A stretch of DNA of 6,361 bases from Erysipelotrichaceae bacterium (GTDB taxonomy: Bacteria > Bacillota_I > Bacilli_A > Erysipelotrichales > Erysipelotrichaceae): contig JAFWKS010000349.1 in assembly GCA_017511325.1 (NCBI GenBank), positions 1-6,361 on the forward strand, written 5' to 3'. The translations under genes and the position numbers were made by a program. How positions within the stretch are numbered: position 1 is the first letter of the stretch; each line of letters begins with the position of its first letter. Under the pieces are notes generated by a model. It was not told the DNA's origin. It saw nothing but the letters and a program-made list of their open reading frames with translations, and searched no databases. Positions 1 to 5,247 of the stretch are shown here, in pieces.

Positions 1-78
1 AAAAACAGTTGCATCTGCTTTGTCAGCATTTAGTTTCAGAGCGATTATCCTCTTGATCAATTCCTGTCTGTTGCCCAT
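1..78 (-). CDS. Partial small protein, N-terminus only (weakly HU-like or unknown)
   Basis: Reading the minus strand from an ATG at 78-76 gives 26 open codons that run off the window edge. They begin MGNRQELIKRII and continue with a K/A/D-rich stretch, LNADKADATVF. A GAGGA Shine-Dalgarno site lies about 7 bases upstream of the ATG, which supports a real start. The pattern 'N-x-x-E-L-I ... K-A-D-A-x-V' loosely recalls the first helices of HU/IHF-type DNA-binding proteins, but 26 residues with one extra residue of spacing are too few to assign a family. The gene diverges from the ribbon-helix-helix gene at 194, so the repeat-rich gap between them probably carries control sites for both. The product is not identified. 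Confidence 0.55.
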   Translation of the reverse strand, partial: MGNRQELIKRIIALKLNADKADATVF

Positions 79-99
79 TTATATCCTCATCATAATTCA

Positions 100-124
100 A
101 TTGCATTGCATATTGCAATGCAAT
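100..124. promoter_or_regulatory. Perfect palindrome, candidate operator of the RHH regulator
   Basis: The left arm ATTGCATTGCA (100-110) and right arm TGCAATGCAAT (114-124) are perfect reverse complements separated by TAT. The palindrome lies between two divergent starts (78 on minus, 194 on plus). It is not followed by a T-run, so it is not a terminator. Ribbon-helix-helix regulators commonly bind short symmetric sites and repress their own gene. Assigning this site to the product of 194-391 is inference from adjacency. Confidence 0.6.
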
Positions 125-171
125 ACACATTGCAAAAGAAAATGCTGATTGTTCAAATAAAATGCAATACA
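117..171. repeat. Direct repeats AATGCAATACA, 44 bp apart
   Basis: AATGCAATACA occurs at 117-127 and again, identically, at 161-171, a 44-bp period or about four helical turns. The first copy overlaps the right arm of the palindrome at 100-124. An inverted partial copy, ATTGCAA, lies between them at 129-135. The spacing would put bound regulators on nearly the same face of the DNA. A weak promoter for the downstream gene could be TTGCAA (130-135) and TCAAAT (153-158) with a 17-bp spacer, which these repeats would overlap. Confidence 0.5.
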
Positions 172-193
172 ATCAAAATAGGTATATAAGTAT

Positions 194-391
194 ATGGGAT
201 TCAAATTTCGGCCAAAGAAAAGGAAAGAAACTTTGAACAAAACTATTCGTTTCCCGAAAGATCTGGTGGATAGAATAGAGAAACAAGTTGCAGATTCAGA
301 TTCCTATTTCTCATCATTTGTCATACAAGCTTGTGAGTATGCAGTGCGTGAAGCTGAATTTGAATATGGCAAAAAACATAACGAGAAATAA
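194..391 (+). CDS. Small ribbon-helix-helix (CopG/Arc-type) DNA-binding protein
   Basis: The 65-residue product has a basic N-terminus (FRPKKRKE, residues 4-12). A short strand-like segment, KTIRFP, follows at about residues 16-21, and then two helices, LVDRIEKQVADS and SSFVIQACEYAVREAE. This strand-helix-helix order, with alternating residues in the strand and a small-residue turn before helix 2, is the ribbon-helix-helix fold. Such proteins dimerise and insert the paired strands into the major groove. The ATG at 194 has only a weak upstream AGG about 11 bases away. An in-frame TTG at 233 has AGG 9 bases before it and is an alternative start, but it would remove the basic tail. A TATATA box at 183-188 ends 5 bases before the ATG, so a leaderless transcript is also possible. 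The upstream repeats suggest autoregulation. The target is unknown; an antitoxin role is not supported because no toxin gene is adjacent. Confidence 0.75.
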   Translation: MGFKFRPKKRKETLNKTIRFPKDLVDRIEKQVADSDSYFSSFVIQACEYAVREAEFEYGKKHNEK

Positions 392-429
392 AAAAGGTGA
401 ACATCTGCTTAGTCCAGTTCACCTTTTTT
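390..429. terminator. Perfect bidirectional terminator between convergent genes
   Basis: AAAAAAGGTGAAC (390-402) pairs perfectly with GTTCACCTTTTTT (417-429) around a 14-base loop. On the plus strand the stem ends in a T-run; on the minus strand it is likewise followed by TTTTTTATTT. It starts within the stop codon of the RHH gene (389-391) and lies 21 bases past the stop of the lipid kinase (450-452), so it can serve both. Confidence 0.9.
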
Positions 430-449
430 GTTGATCATGAGCTATTTAT

Positions 450-1319
450 TCAGGCCAAGAGCTTAAGCGCTCTTTTGAAGATCTTTATTTCAGCCCTATT
501 CTTGAAGTCAGCCTTTTCCCCATCAAGAGTCCAGACGATATCGTCATCTGATTCCAGTACGAAACGGTCTGTGCGGTAACGATGGATCATCTTGGTAGCA
601 TTAGTCAGTGTATCAAAGAGTTCCATTGGATCGATCAGGACCAGCGGATAATCGACGATCAGAACATTGAACATGCCGTCATCGATATGGGATCGTTTTT
701 TATCTTCAAGTTCCATACCCGCCACTCTGTTTCCTGAATACACCAAGCCGAACAGGACATCCTTATTGTAAGTCTTGCCGTTGATAGTGTATTTGACTTT
801 ATTAGGCTTTATTTCCGGCAATTTGCCTATGCCTTCAAGAATATAGGCGATGTTGCCAAGTATCTCTTTGGCATTGCGGTCCGTTGTAAAAGGCACATCG
901 CACATAGCTCCGAAAGCTGCTACATAATTGAAATACTTGCCGTTGTATTGTCCGACATCGAATTCTCTGATGTTTCCTTCGCAGATCCTGTTGGCATTGG
1001 CCAAGAAATCCGTACTAAGATCAAAGTTCGAACCGAAGTCGTTCATCGTTCCACTAGGGAAATATCCCAGCAGCGGTTTATGTTTCTTGCGCATCAAAGC
1101 GTTGGAAACTTCGTTCATCGTTCCGTCACCGCCGAAGACACAGATAATGTCATATCTGACTCTGTTTCTCATCAGATACTCGTAGGCATCGTTTCTTTTC
1201 TGCGTAACATAGCATGTGACATTATAGCCGCTCTTGCAGAAAACATCTATGACATCTACCAGATGATTTTTGGAATTTTTCAAGCCGGATCTGGCGTTTA
1301 TCAGCATCAGTAATTTCAT
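450..1319 (-). CDS. Diacylglycerol kinase-family lipid kinase (YegS/DgkB type)
   Basis: This 289-residue protein is predicted to phosphorylate a lipid hydroxyl, typically of diacylglycerol, with ATP at the membrane face. In Gram-positives such enzymes return diacylglycerol left by lipoteichoic acid synthesis to the phosphatidate pool. Visible motifs, in order, are INARSG (7-12, the usual NPxSG position), the nucleotide-binding GGDGT (63-67), PSGTMNDF (88-95), IDDGMFNV (212-219) and WTLDGE (263-268) near the C-terminus. Length and motif order fit a complete enzyme of the family. I start at the ATG at 1319 (MKLLMLINARSG). The frame stays open to 1484, but that extension lies antisense to the Nudix gene and has no family features. 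No Shine-Dalgarno site precedes 1319, and a strong promoter ends about 11 bases upstream, so translation may be leaderless. The exact lipid substrate cannot be read from sequence. Confidence 0.88.
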   Translation of the reverse strand: MKLLMLINARSGLKNSKNHLVDVIDVFCKSGYNVTCYVTQKRNDAYEYLMRNRVRYDIICVFGGDGTMNEVSNALMRKKHKPLLGYFPSGTMNDFGSNFDLSTDFLANANRICEGNIREFDVGQYNGKYFNYVAAFGAMCDVPFTTDRNAKEILGNIAYILEGIGKLPEIKPNKVKYTINGKTYNKDVLFGLVYSGNRVAGMELEDKKRSHIDDGMFNVLIVDYPLVLIDPMELFDTLTNATKMIHRYRTDRFVLESDDDIVWTLDGEKADFKNRAEIKIFKRALKLLA

Positions 1320-1329
1320 ATCTACATTG

Positions 1330-1335
1330 TATAAT
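1330..1335 (+). promoter_or_regulatory. Plus-strand -10 box of the Nudix-GtrA unit
   Basis: A perfect TATAAT sits at 1330-1335, giving a predicted start near 1342 and a 17-base leader before the ATG at 1359. No good -35 is found 16-18 bp upstream (TCAGTA at 1307-1312 is poor). The box overlaps the minus-strand TATTAT by five bases, so the two polymerase complexes could not bind together. Confidence 0.5.
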
Positions 1336-1358
1336 ATTGATAGAAAAAGTGTTGTCAA
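1331..1358 (-). promoter_or_regulatory. Sigma-A-like promoter of the lipid kinase
   Basis: On the minus strand a perfect -35 TTGACA (1358-1353) is followed by a 16-bp spacer and a -10 TATTAT (1336-1331, 5 of 6 consensus). Transcription would begin near 1324, about 5 bases before the ATG at 1319. That leaves no room for a ribosome binding site. The -10 shares five bases with the plus-strand TATAAT at 1330-1335. Confidence 0.65.
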
Positions 1359-1784
1359 ATGAACTCTGCAGAAAACGTGAAAGAAACAAGTGCCGGTGCC
1401 ATCGTCTATACGCTGATCGATAATGAACCTCATTATCTTCTGATCAAGGATTTTCATAATAACTTCGGTTTCCCCAAGGGACATCTGGAAGAAGATGAAA
1501 CTTTAAAGCAGGCAGCCATAAGAGAGATCAAGGAAGAAGCTGGTATCGATATCGATCTTGATACCGACTTTAAAGAAGAATTGAACTATGTCATGCCTAA
1601 TGGCAAAGCCAAAACTTCAATATACTTCATCGGCTCTTATGAAGATCAAACACCCGTAAAACAGCCGGAAGAAGTCAAAGAAATACTTCTTTTGCCTTAT
1701 AATGAAGCATTGAAGGTCATCACCTTTGAAAATATGAAAGAAGCATTCGTTAAAGCCGATGCCTATCTAAGGAGAAAACTATGA
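1359..1784 (+). CDS. Nudix hydrolase, diadenosine tetraphosphatase-like
   Basis: The 141-residue product carries a perfect Nudix box, GX5EX7REUXEEXGU, from G41 to I63 (G41, E47, R55-E56, E59-E60, G62). The E56/E59/E60 glutamates would hold Mg2+ or Mn2+. The flanking SAGAIVY (11-17) and FGFPKGHLEE (36-45) are typical of the asymmetrical Ap4A hydrolase (NUDT2-like) branch, which cleaves dinucleoside polyphosphates; substrate within the superfamily cannot be fixed by motif alone. The protein is cytosolic, with no signal or membrane segment. The ATG at 1359 has only a weak A-rich AGAAAAAG stretch as ribosome site. The gene diverges from the lipid kinase across 39 bp and overlaps the GtrA gene by the 4 bases ATGA, so the two are probably translationally coupled. 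Why a Nudix enzyme is coupled to GtrA is unclear. Confidence 0.9.
   Translation: MNSAENVKETSAGAIVYTLIDNEPHYLLIKDFHNNFGFPKGHLEEDETLKQAAIREIKEEAGIDIDLDTDFKEELNYVMPNGKAKTSIYFIGSYEDQTPVKQPEEVKEILLLPYNEALKVITFENMKEAFVKADAYLRRKL
1769..1774 (+). promoter_or_regulatory. Ribosome binding site of the GtrA gene inside the Nudix 3' end
   Basis: AAGGAG lies 6 bases before the ATG at 1781, within the last codons of the Nudix gene. It fixes the GtrA start and, with the ATGA overlap, supports a two-gene transcript. Confidence 0.85.
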
Positions 1785-2176
1785 AAAAAGAAGATCTGTC
1801 ACAGTCACTAAAATTTACTCTGTTCTCTGTTTCGGCAGGAATAATCCAGATAGTATCATTCGCCCTGTTCAATGACTTGATCAAAATGGGCTGGTGGCCA
1901 TCATATCTGATTTCCCTGATCCTTTCAGTGCTGTGGAACTTTACCCTGAACAGAAACTTTACTTTCAAATCAGCTTCCAATGTTCCGGTAGCCATGTTCA
2001 AGGTATTCGTGTATTATCTGATATTCACACCACTTACCACGATAGCAGGCAATTATCTGACCGGAACGCTTCATTTCAACGATTATCTGGTAACAGGAAT
2101 GAACATGCTGATAAACCTGATCACAGAATTTCTGTATCAGAAGTACTATGTATTTAAAGACAGCCTCGATAAGTGA
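1781..2176 (+). CDS. GtrA-family four-helix membrane protein
   Basis: This 131-residue protein has four hydrophobic spans at roughly residues 9-31, 38-57, 70-93 and 100-121. Family hallmarks are the loop after helix 2 (WNFTLNRNFTFK, 52-63) and the matching end after helix 4 (TEFLYQKYYVFK, 115-126), which show the internal two-fold repeat usual in GtrA. GtrA proteins act in cell-surface polysaccharide or glycolipid assembly; some are thought to move polyprenyl-phosphate-linked sugars across the membrane. That fits the UDP-sugar genes nearby, but no glycosyltransferase partner lies in the window. The length is normal for the family, so the gene looks complete. The start is set by AAGGAG at 1769-1774. 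Its stop codon (2174-2176) sits inside the terminator hairpin. Confidence 0.9.
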   Translation: MKKEDLSQSLKFTLFSVSAGIIQIVSFALFNDLIKMGWWPSYLISLILSVLWNFTLNRNFTFKSASNVPVAMFKVFVYYLIFTPLTTIAGNYLTGTLHFNDYLVTGMNMLINLITEFLYQKYYVFKDSLDK

Positions 2177-2189
2177 GGCTGTCATTTTT
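2159..2189 (+). terminator. Terminator of the Nudix-GtrA unit, containing the GtrA stop
   Basis: GACAGCCTC (2159-2167) pairs perfectly with GAGGCTGTC (2175-2183) around a 7-base loop, followed by ATTTTTA. The last GtrA codons form the left arm and the stop codon abuts the right arm. In the minus direction the stem is followed by TCTTTAAA, a weaker U-run, so it may also end the epimerase transcript, whose stop is at 2188-2190. Confidence 0.85.
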
Positions 2190-3198
2190 ATTTGTAAAAT
2201 TCTTTATACCACTTGGCGAAGCTGTTGAGCCCGTCTTTTAAAGATGTTGATGGCCTGAAACCATAATCATTCTCGAGCGGTGAAGTATCGGAGTATGTGA
2301 CCGGTACATCACCCGGCTGCATCTCTACCAGTTCCATATGTTCATCGATATTGAAATCCTTTGGAAGGATGCCATTATCGATCAAAGCATTGGCCAGAGT
2401 ATAGACGAAGTCCATCAGATTTTCCGGATGGGAATTGCCGATATTGTAGACATTGTAGTTTTCCTTAGGACCCTTGATCATGATCCTTTCGATCCCCTCA
2501 ATAATATCATCGATATAGGTAAAGTCTCTTTCACACTTGCCATAATTGAAGATCCTGATCTTTTCATTATTCAAAAGTTTATTGGTAAAGGAGAAATATG
2601 CCATATCCGGTCTGCCGGCTGGACCATAGACAGTAAAGAATCTCAGGCCTGTGACTTTGATGCCGTAAAGATGACAATAGGTATAAGCCATAAGCTCATT
2701 GGTCTTCTTGGTCGCGGCATAGAGGGAAACAGGATTATCGACCTTGTCATCAGTTGAGAACGGAACTTTTTTATTGCCGCCATATACTGAAGAACTTGAT
2801 GCATAGAGCAGATGTTCGACCGGATGATATCTGACTGCTTCAAGGATATTATAGAAGCCGATGACATTGCTGTTGATGTAGACATCTGGATGATCGATGG
2901 AATATCTTACACCGGCCTGTGCAGCAAGATTGACGACGATGTCGAAATGATAGTCTTCAAACAGTTTTTCGACAAACTGTTTATCTGAAATATCACCCTT
3001 GATGAATTTATAGTCCTTGTTCAGACTGTTTAATTTATTCAGTCTGTATTCCTTCAGGGAAACATCGTAGTAATCATTCATATTGTCTACACCGATGATA
3101 TGAACATTCTCATACTTCTCTAACAGCCTTGCTGCCAGATTTGATCCGATAAATCCATTGCTTCCGGTGATCAGTATCGTTTTGTTTTCTAGTGTCAT
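2188..3198 (-). CDS. UDP-glucuronate 4-epimerase (NAD-dependent extended SDR)
   Basis: The enzyme is predicted to interconvert UDP-glucuronate and UDP-galacturonate in the cytosol for surface polysaccharide. The 336 residues match the family length. Visible features are the Rossmann motif G12-x-x-G15-x-x-G18, D38 in DNMNDYYD, NLAAQAGVRYS (90-100), the active-site serine run ASSSSVYGG (133-141), and Y160-x-x-x-K164. FFTVYGPAGRPDMAYF (187-202) and RDFTYIDDII (224-233) follow. The DNMNDYYD, AGVRYS and GRPDMA signatures point to the glucuronate epimerases (CapI/LpsL-like) rather than plain GalE. The ATG at 3198 has GGAAGG 7 bases upstream. The gene lies 13 bases after the membrane-anchored protein gene on the same strand, so it is probably co-transcribed. 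Its substrate would be the product of the UDP-glucose dehydrogenase at 5325. Confusion with UDP-GlcNAc or UDP-GlcNAcA epimerases is possible but less likely. Confidence 0.9.
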   Translation of the reverse strand: MTLENKTILITGSNGFIGSNLAARLLEKYENVHIIGVDNMNDYYDVSLKEYRLNKLNSLNKDYKFIKGDISDKQFVEKLFEDYHFDIVVNLAAQAGVRYSIDHPDVYINSNVIGFYNILEAVRYHPVEHLLYASSSSVYGGNKKVPFSTDDKVDNPVSLYAATKKTNELMAYTYCHLYGIKVTGLRFFTVYGPAGRPDMAYFSFTNKLLNNEKIRIFNYGKCERDFTYIDDIIEGIERIMIKGPKENYNVYNIGNSHPENLMDFVYTLANALIDNGILPKDFNIDEHMELVEMQPGDVPVTYSDTSPLENDYGFRPSTSLKDGLNSFAKWYKEFYK

Positions 3199-3205
3199 AT
3201 AATAA

Positions 3206-3213
3206 CCTTCCTT
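3206..3213 (-). promoter_or_regulatory. Ribosome binding site of the epimerase overlapping the upstream stop
   Basis: AAGGAAGG on the minus strand (3213-3206) lies 7 bases before the epimerase ATG and overlaps the TAA stop (3214-3212) of the preceding gene. Ribosomes terminating there would sit on the site, which suggests coupled translation. Confidence 0.8.
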
Positions 3214-4114
3214 ATAAGCTTCTTGTCAGAACATATGTATTGCCCTGACTGTCTTCGATATACATTTCCGTATAGGTACATGTAACAGATAATGCTTTCT
3301 CATCACTGCCGTATTTTACATGCCATGAACTATCATAATCGTTTAATTGTTCATGAACTATCTGGGCATTCTCAAATTCATAATCGACAAACCCGTCGCT
3401 GTTTATACCCCTGATTCTCAGATTGCCTTCATAAAGATCGGCAAACACATTGTTTTCATCATTGCGGAAATAGCCGCATAATACATGTCCTATCTGTTCG
3501 TCGCTGTTTTCGATGTCTTTACCCAGATAGATATTATCATCATCGTAATTGCTGAAATACCTATCAATCTGTTTCATCGGATATGAGCCCATCTTTTTGG
3601 TAAAATCGTGCAGCACATCGAAGCATTCATTTGAAAGATCCAGATCATAATCAATAGTCATGGAATCTGCAAACCTCTGGTCTTCACTGGCTTTGAATCT
3701 AAGACGCAAAGAAGTGCTCGGTGCATCTAGTACTTCGATCTCCGAATCCGGTATCTTGTCCCACACAGACATGTTGTATTCTGCAACATATGCGTCAAGT
3801 TTGTTCATTGCATCATGATCTTCAACTTCATACACCGTTACCAATGCCGGAACATAATGTTCAGGACTTTCTTCTGTAGTATAGATGATTCTCCTGTCTT
3901 TATCGTATTCGATACTGGTGAGATATCTTTCACCGTTCATTCCTCCGCCGTGAGATAAGGAAGCACCTACAAGTCCTGTGTACTGAGGTTGCTTTTTCTT
4001 AAGCTGAGCAAGCGACATCTTGCGAGTGAATCTCTTGCCGAAAAGTAATCCAAACACTATGACACCTCCAAGAAACAATACTGAAAGAGTTATTAATACA
4101 GCTTTCTTCTTCAT
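3212..4114 (-). CDS. Membrane-anchored protein of unknown function
   Basis: I do not recognise this 300-residue protein. It starts MKKK and has one strongly hydrophobic span at about residues 5-26 with no lipobox cysteine or obvious cleavage site, so it is probably an N-terminal anchor. A short basic stretch (GKRFTRK, 26-32) follows, then an acidic soluble part of about 265 residues. This part holds a glycine-rich SHGGGMNGERY (54-64), an Asp/Glu-rich middle and a beta-strand-like C-terminal third (about 205-300). The SHGGGMNG...YLTSIEYD and later 'DAPSTSLRLRF' (130-140) recall uncharacterised surface proteins of Bacillota, but I cannot name the family. Basic residues on both sides of the anchor leave its topology uncertain; an extracellular domain is the likelier reading. 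It is the first gene of a predicted unit with the epimerase. No Shine-Dalgarno site precedes the ATG; a TATAAT ends 7 bases before it. Confidence 0.8.
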   Translation of the reverse strand: MKKKAVLITLSVLFLGGVIVFGLLFGKRFTRKMSLAQLKKKQPQYTGLVGASLSHGGGMNGERYLTSIEYDKDRRIIYTTEESPEHYVPALVTVYEVEDHDAMNKLDAYVAEYNMSVWDKIPDSEIEVLDAPSTSLRLRFKASEDQRFADSMTIDYDLDLSNECFDVLHDFTKKMGSYPMKQIDRYFSNYDDDNIYLGKDIENSDEQIGHVLCGYFRNDENNVFADLYEGNLRIRGINSDGFVDYEFENAQIVHEQLNDYDSSWHVKYGSDEKALSVTCTYTEMYIEDSQGNTYVLTRSL

Positions 4115-4121
4115 ACTATAA

Positions 4122-4127
4122 ATTATA
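4122..4127 (-). promoter_or_regulatory. -10 box immediately upstream of the membrane-protein start
   Basis: A perfect TATAAT on the minus strand (4127-4122) is followed by 7 bases and then the ATG at 4114. This would place the transcription start at or one base before the start codon. The best upstream -35 is a weak TTAAAA (4152-4147) at 19-bp spacing; TTGTTA (4155-4150) is too far at 22 bp. The spot is AT-rich, so chance TATAAT matches are possible. Confidence 0.45.
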
Positions 4128-4197
4128 TATGAGAATCAGCATTTCTTTTTAACAACAAGCTCTCAAGATCATCATCGACAGATGAAAACATAAATAA

Positions 4198-4240
4198 TGA
4201 TATCATAAAGACAGATACAGAGTGTTTCACTCAGAAAGGA
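4198..4240 (+). promoter_or_regulatory. Upstream region of the lipase: two small palindromes and a ribosome site
   Basis: The 137-base gap between divergent starts (4115-4251) holds TGATATCA (4198-4205) and GAGTG-TTT-CACTC (4220-4232), both perfect but short. AAAGGA (4235-4240) lies 11 bases before the ATG at 4252, a slightly long spacing. The GAGTG hairpin just ahead of this site could modulate initiation. No convincing -35/-10 pair was found; TCGACA (4175-4180) and TATCAT (4201-4206) are 20 bp apart, too far for a typical promoter. Confidence 0.3.
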
Positions 4241-4251
4241 CAATTCACAAT

Positions 4252-5181
4252 ATGCTACATGAAGTAAAATTCAGATCTTTCAATGACCGTGATGATGTCT
4301 ATGGCTGGATCTATGTTCCGGCCTGCAGACCTTTGGGCATCATACAGCTAGTTCACGGTTTTGGCGAGCATTCACGCCGCTATCTGCATATGATCACAAC
4401 CTTTATGGAGACAGGCTACATCGTAGCCGCGGACGACCATGTCGGCCACGGCAAGACCGCTCTGGAAAACGACAGCTGGGGCAACTGGGGCAACAAAGGC
4501 TTTGAGACGATGGTCAAAGATGAAAAGAAGTTCCATGATCTTGTGTGTGAGAAATATCCTGACCTGCCGTATTTTATGTTTGGTCACAGCATGGGCTCTT
4601 TCATCACCAGACAGTATATGGCCCGTTATGGAAATGATCTGAAAGGTGCGACGATCTGCGGTACTACGGGCGTATGGCCTGATCTTGATAACAGTATTGC
4701 CGCAGTTGAAAAACTTGTAAATGAAGGCAAAGGCAATGAATCTGATCCAAGTCTTGGTGCCGCACTCATGGGCTGGATGTTTGCCCGCTGCAGTGAAGGT
4801 GTAAAGCTTGGAAATGAATGGATCTGCGATTCACCATATGTGCAGAATGATCATGCGCAGGATCCGTTCGATGCTTTCAGCAAGCCTACCAGCAACAGAG
4901 CCTGGCTCTACTTCCTGCAGATGATGAAAGATATCACCGGACCCGAATGGGCAGAGAAAGTTCCTAAGGATCTGCCTGTCTACAACATTGCCGGAGATCA
5001 GGATCCGGTCGGACAATACGGTACAGGAGTCTATCAGTGTGCCAACTGGCTGATAGATACAGGACATGATGTGACGACTGTTCTGTATACCGGATATCGT
5101 CACGAGATCCACAACTACTCCAACATCAAGGAAGATGTTGAACTTGGCATAGTCGACTTCTTCGATACATGTATTATTTAA
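4252..5181 (+). CDS. Alpha/beta hydrolase, monoacylglycerol lipase / lysophospholipase-like
   Basis: This 309-residue (from ATG 4252) cytosolic-looking hydrolase belongs to the serine aminopeptidase S33 / 'Hydrolase_4' group that cleaves acyl esters of monoglycerides or lysophospholipids. In order it shows the oxyanion-hole motif HGFGEHS (35-41), DDHVGHG (61-67) and the nucleophile elbow GHSMGS (111-116) with Ser113. The likely catalytic acid is Asp251 in AGDQDPVG (247-254), and the catalytic histidine is His284 in YRHEIHN. The full triad and normal length indicate an active enzyme. The frame also has a GTG at 4222, but 4252 has the better ribosome site (AAAGGA) and gives the usual short lead into the first strand. 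No signal peptide is seen. It probably forms a single-gene unit, since a strong terminator follows and the neighbour upstream is divergent. A role in membrane-lipid turnover alongside the lipid kinase is inference; the exact acyl substrate is unknown. Confidence 0.87.
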   Translation: MLHEVKFRSFNDRDDVYGWIYVPACRPLGIIQLVHGFGEHSRRYLHMITTFMETGYIVAADDHVGHGKTALENDSWGNWGNKGFETMVKDEKKFHDLVCEKYPDLPYFMFGHSMGSFITRQYMARYGNDLKGATICGTTGVWPDLDNSIAAVEKLVNEGKGNESDPSLGAALMGWMFARCSEGVKLGNEWICDSPYVQNDHAQDPFDAFSKPTSNRAWLYFLQMMKDITGPEWAEKVPKDLPVYNIAGDQDPVGQYGTGVYQCANWLIDTGHDVTTVLYTGYRHEIHNYSNIKEDVELGIVDFFDTCII

Positions 5182-5195
5182 GGATATAGCTCATG

Positions 5196-5226
5196 AAACT
5201 GCAGCTGTGATCACTGCAGTTTTTTT
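5196..5226 (+). terminator. Terminator of the lipase gene
   Basis: AAACTGCAG (5196-5204) pairs with CTGCAGTTT (5214-5222) around a 9-base loop. A run of seven T residues (5220-5226) closes it, 14 bases after the stop codon. It insulates the lipase from the gene at 5325. Confidence 0.9.
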
Positions 5227-5247
5227 ATGTTTTGCATGCACTTACAT

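Noticed and set aside
194..391. Antitoxin of a toxin-antitoxin pair
   Set aside because: The RHH fold is common in antitoxins, but a terminator follows directly and the next gene is a convergent lipid kinase. Only an unidentified partial gene lies on the other side, so no toxin is visible.
457..474. Inverted repeat AAGAGC/GCTCTT near the lipid kinase stop
   Set aside because: It has six-base arms, lies inside the coding region, has no T-run after it, and a far stronger terminator lies at 390-429.
948..1313. 121-codon open frame on the plus strand
   Set aside because: It is wholly antisense to the lipid kinase, has no ribosome site, and its translation resembles no domain.
1320..1484. N-terminal extension of the lipid kinase frame to 1484
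   Set aside because: It lies antisense to the Nudix coding region, crosses the shared promoter, and adds 55 residues with no family motif before the normal MKLLMLINARSG start.
1750..2001. 83-codon open frame on the minus strand
   Set aside because: It is antisense to the end of the Nudix gene and the GtrA gene, with no supporting signals.
2338..2757. 139-codon open frame on the plus strand
   Set aside because: It is antisense to the epimerase, whose motifs span the same bases; it is a frame shadow.
4222..4251. GTG start at 4222 for the alpha/beta hydrolase
   Set aside because: The upstream sequence has no good ribosome site, the extra ten residues cover a hairpin and the AAAGGA site, and the ATG at 4252 fits the family better.
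5233..5240. TGCATGCA palindrome after the lipase terminator
   Set aside because: An eight-base palindrome occurs often by chance and it has no second copy nearby.
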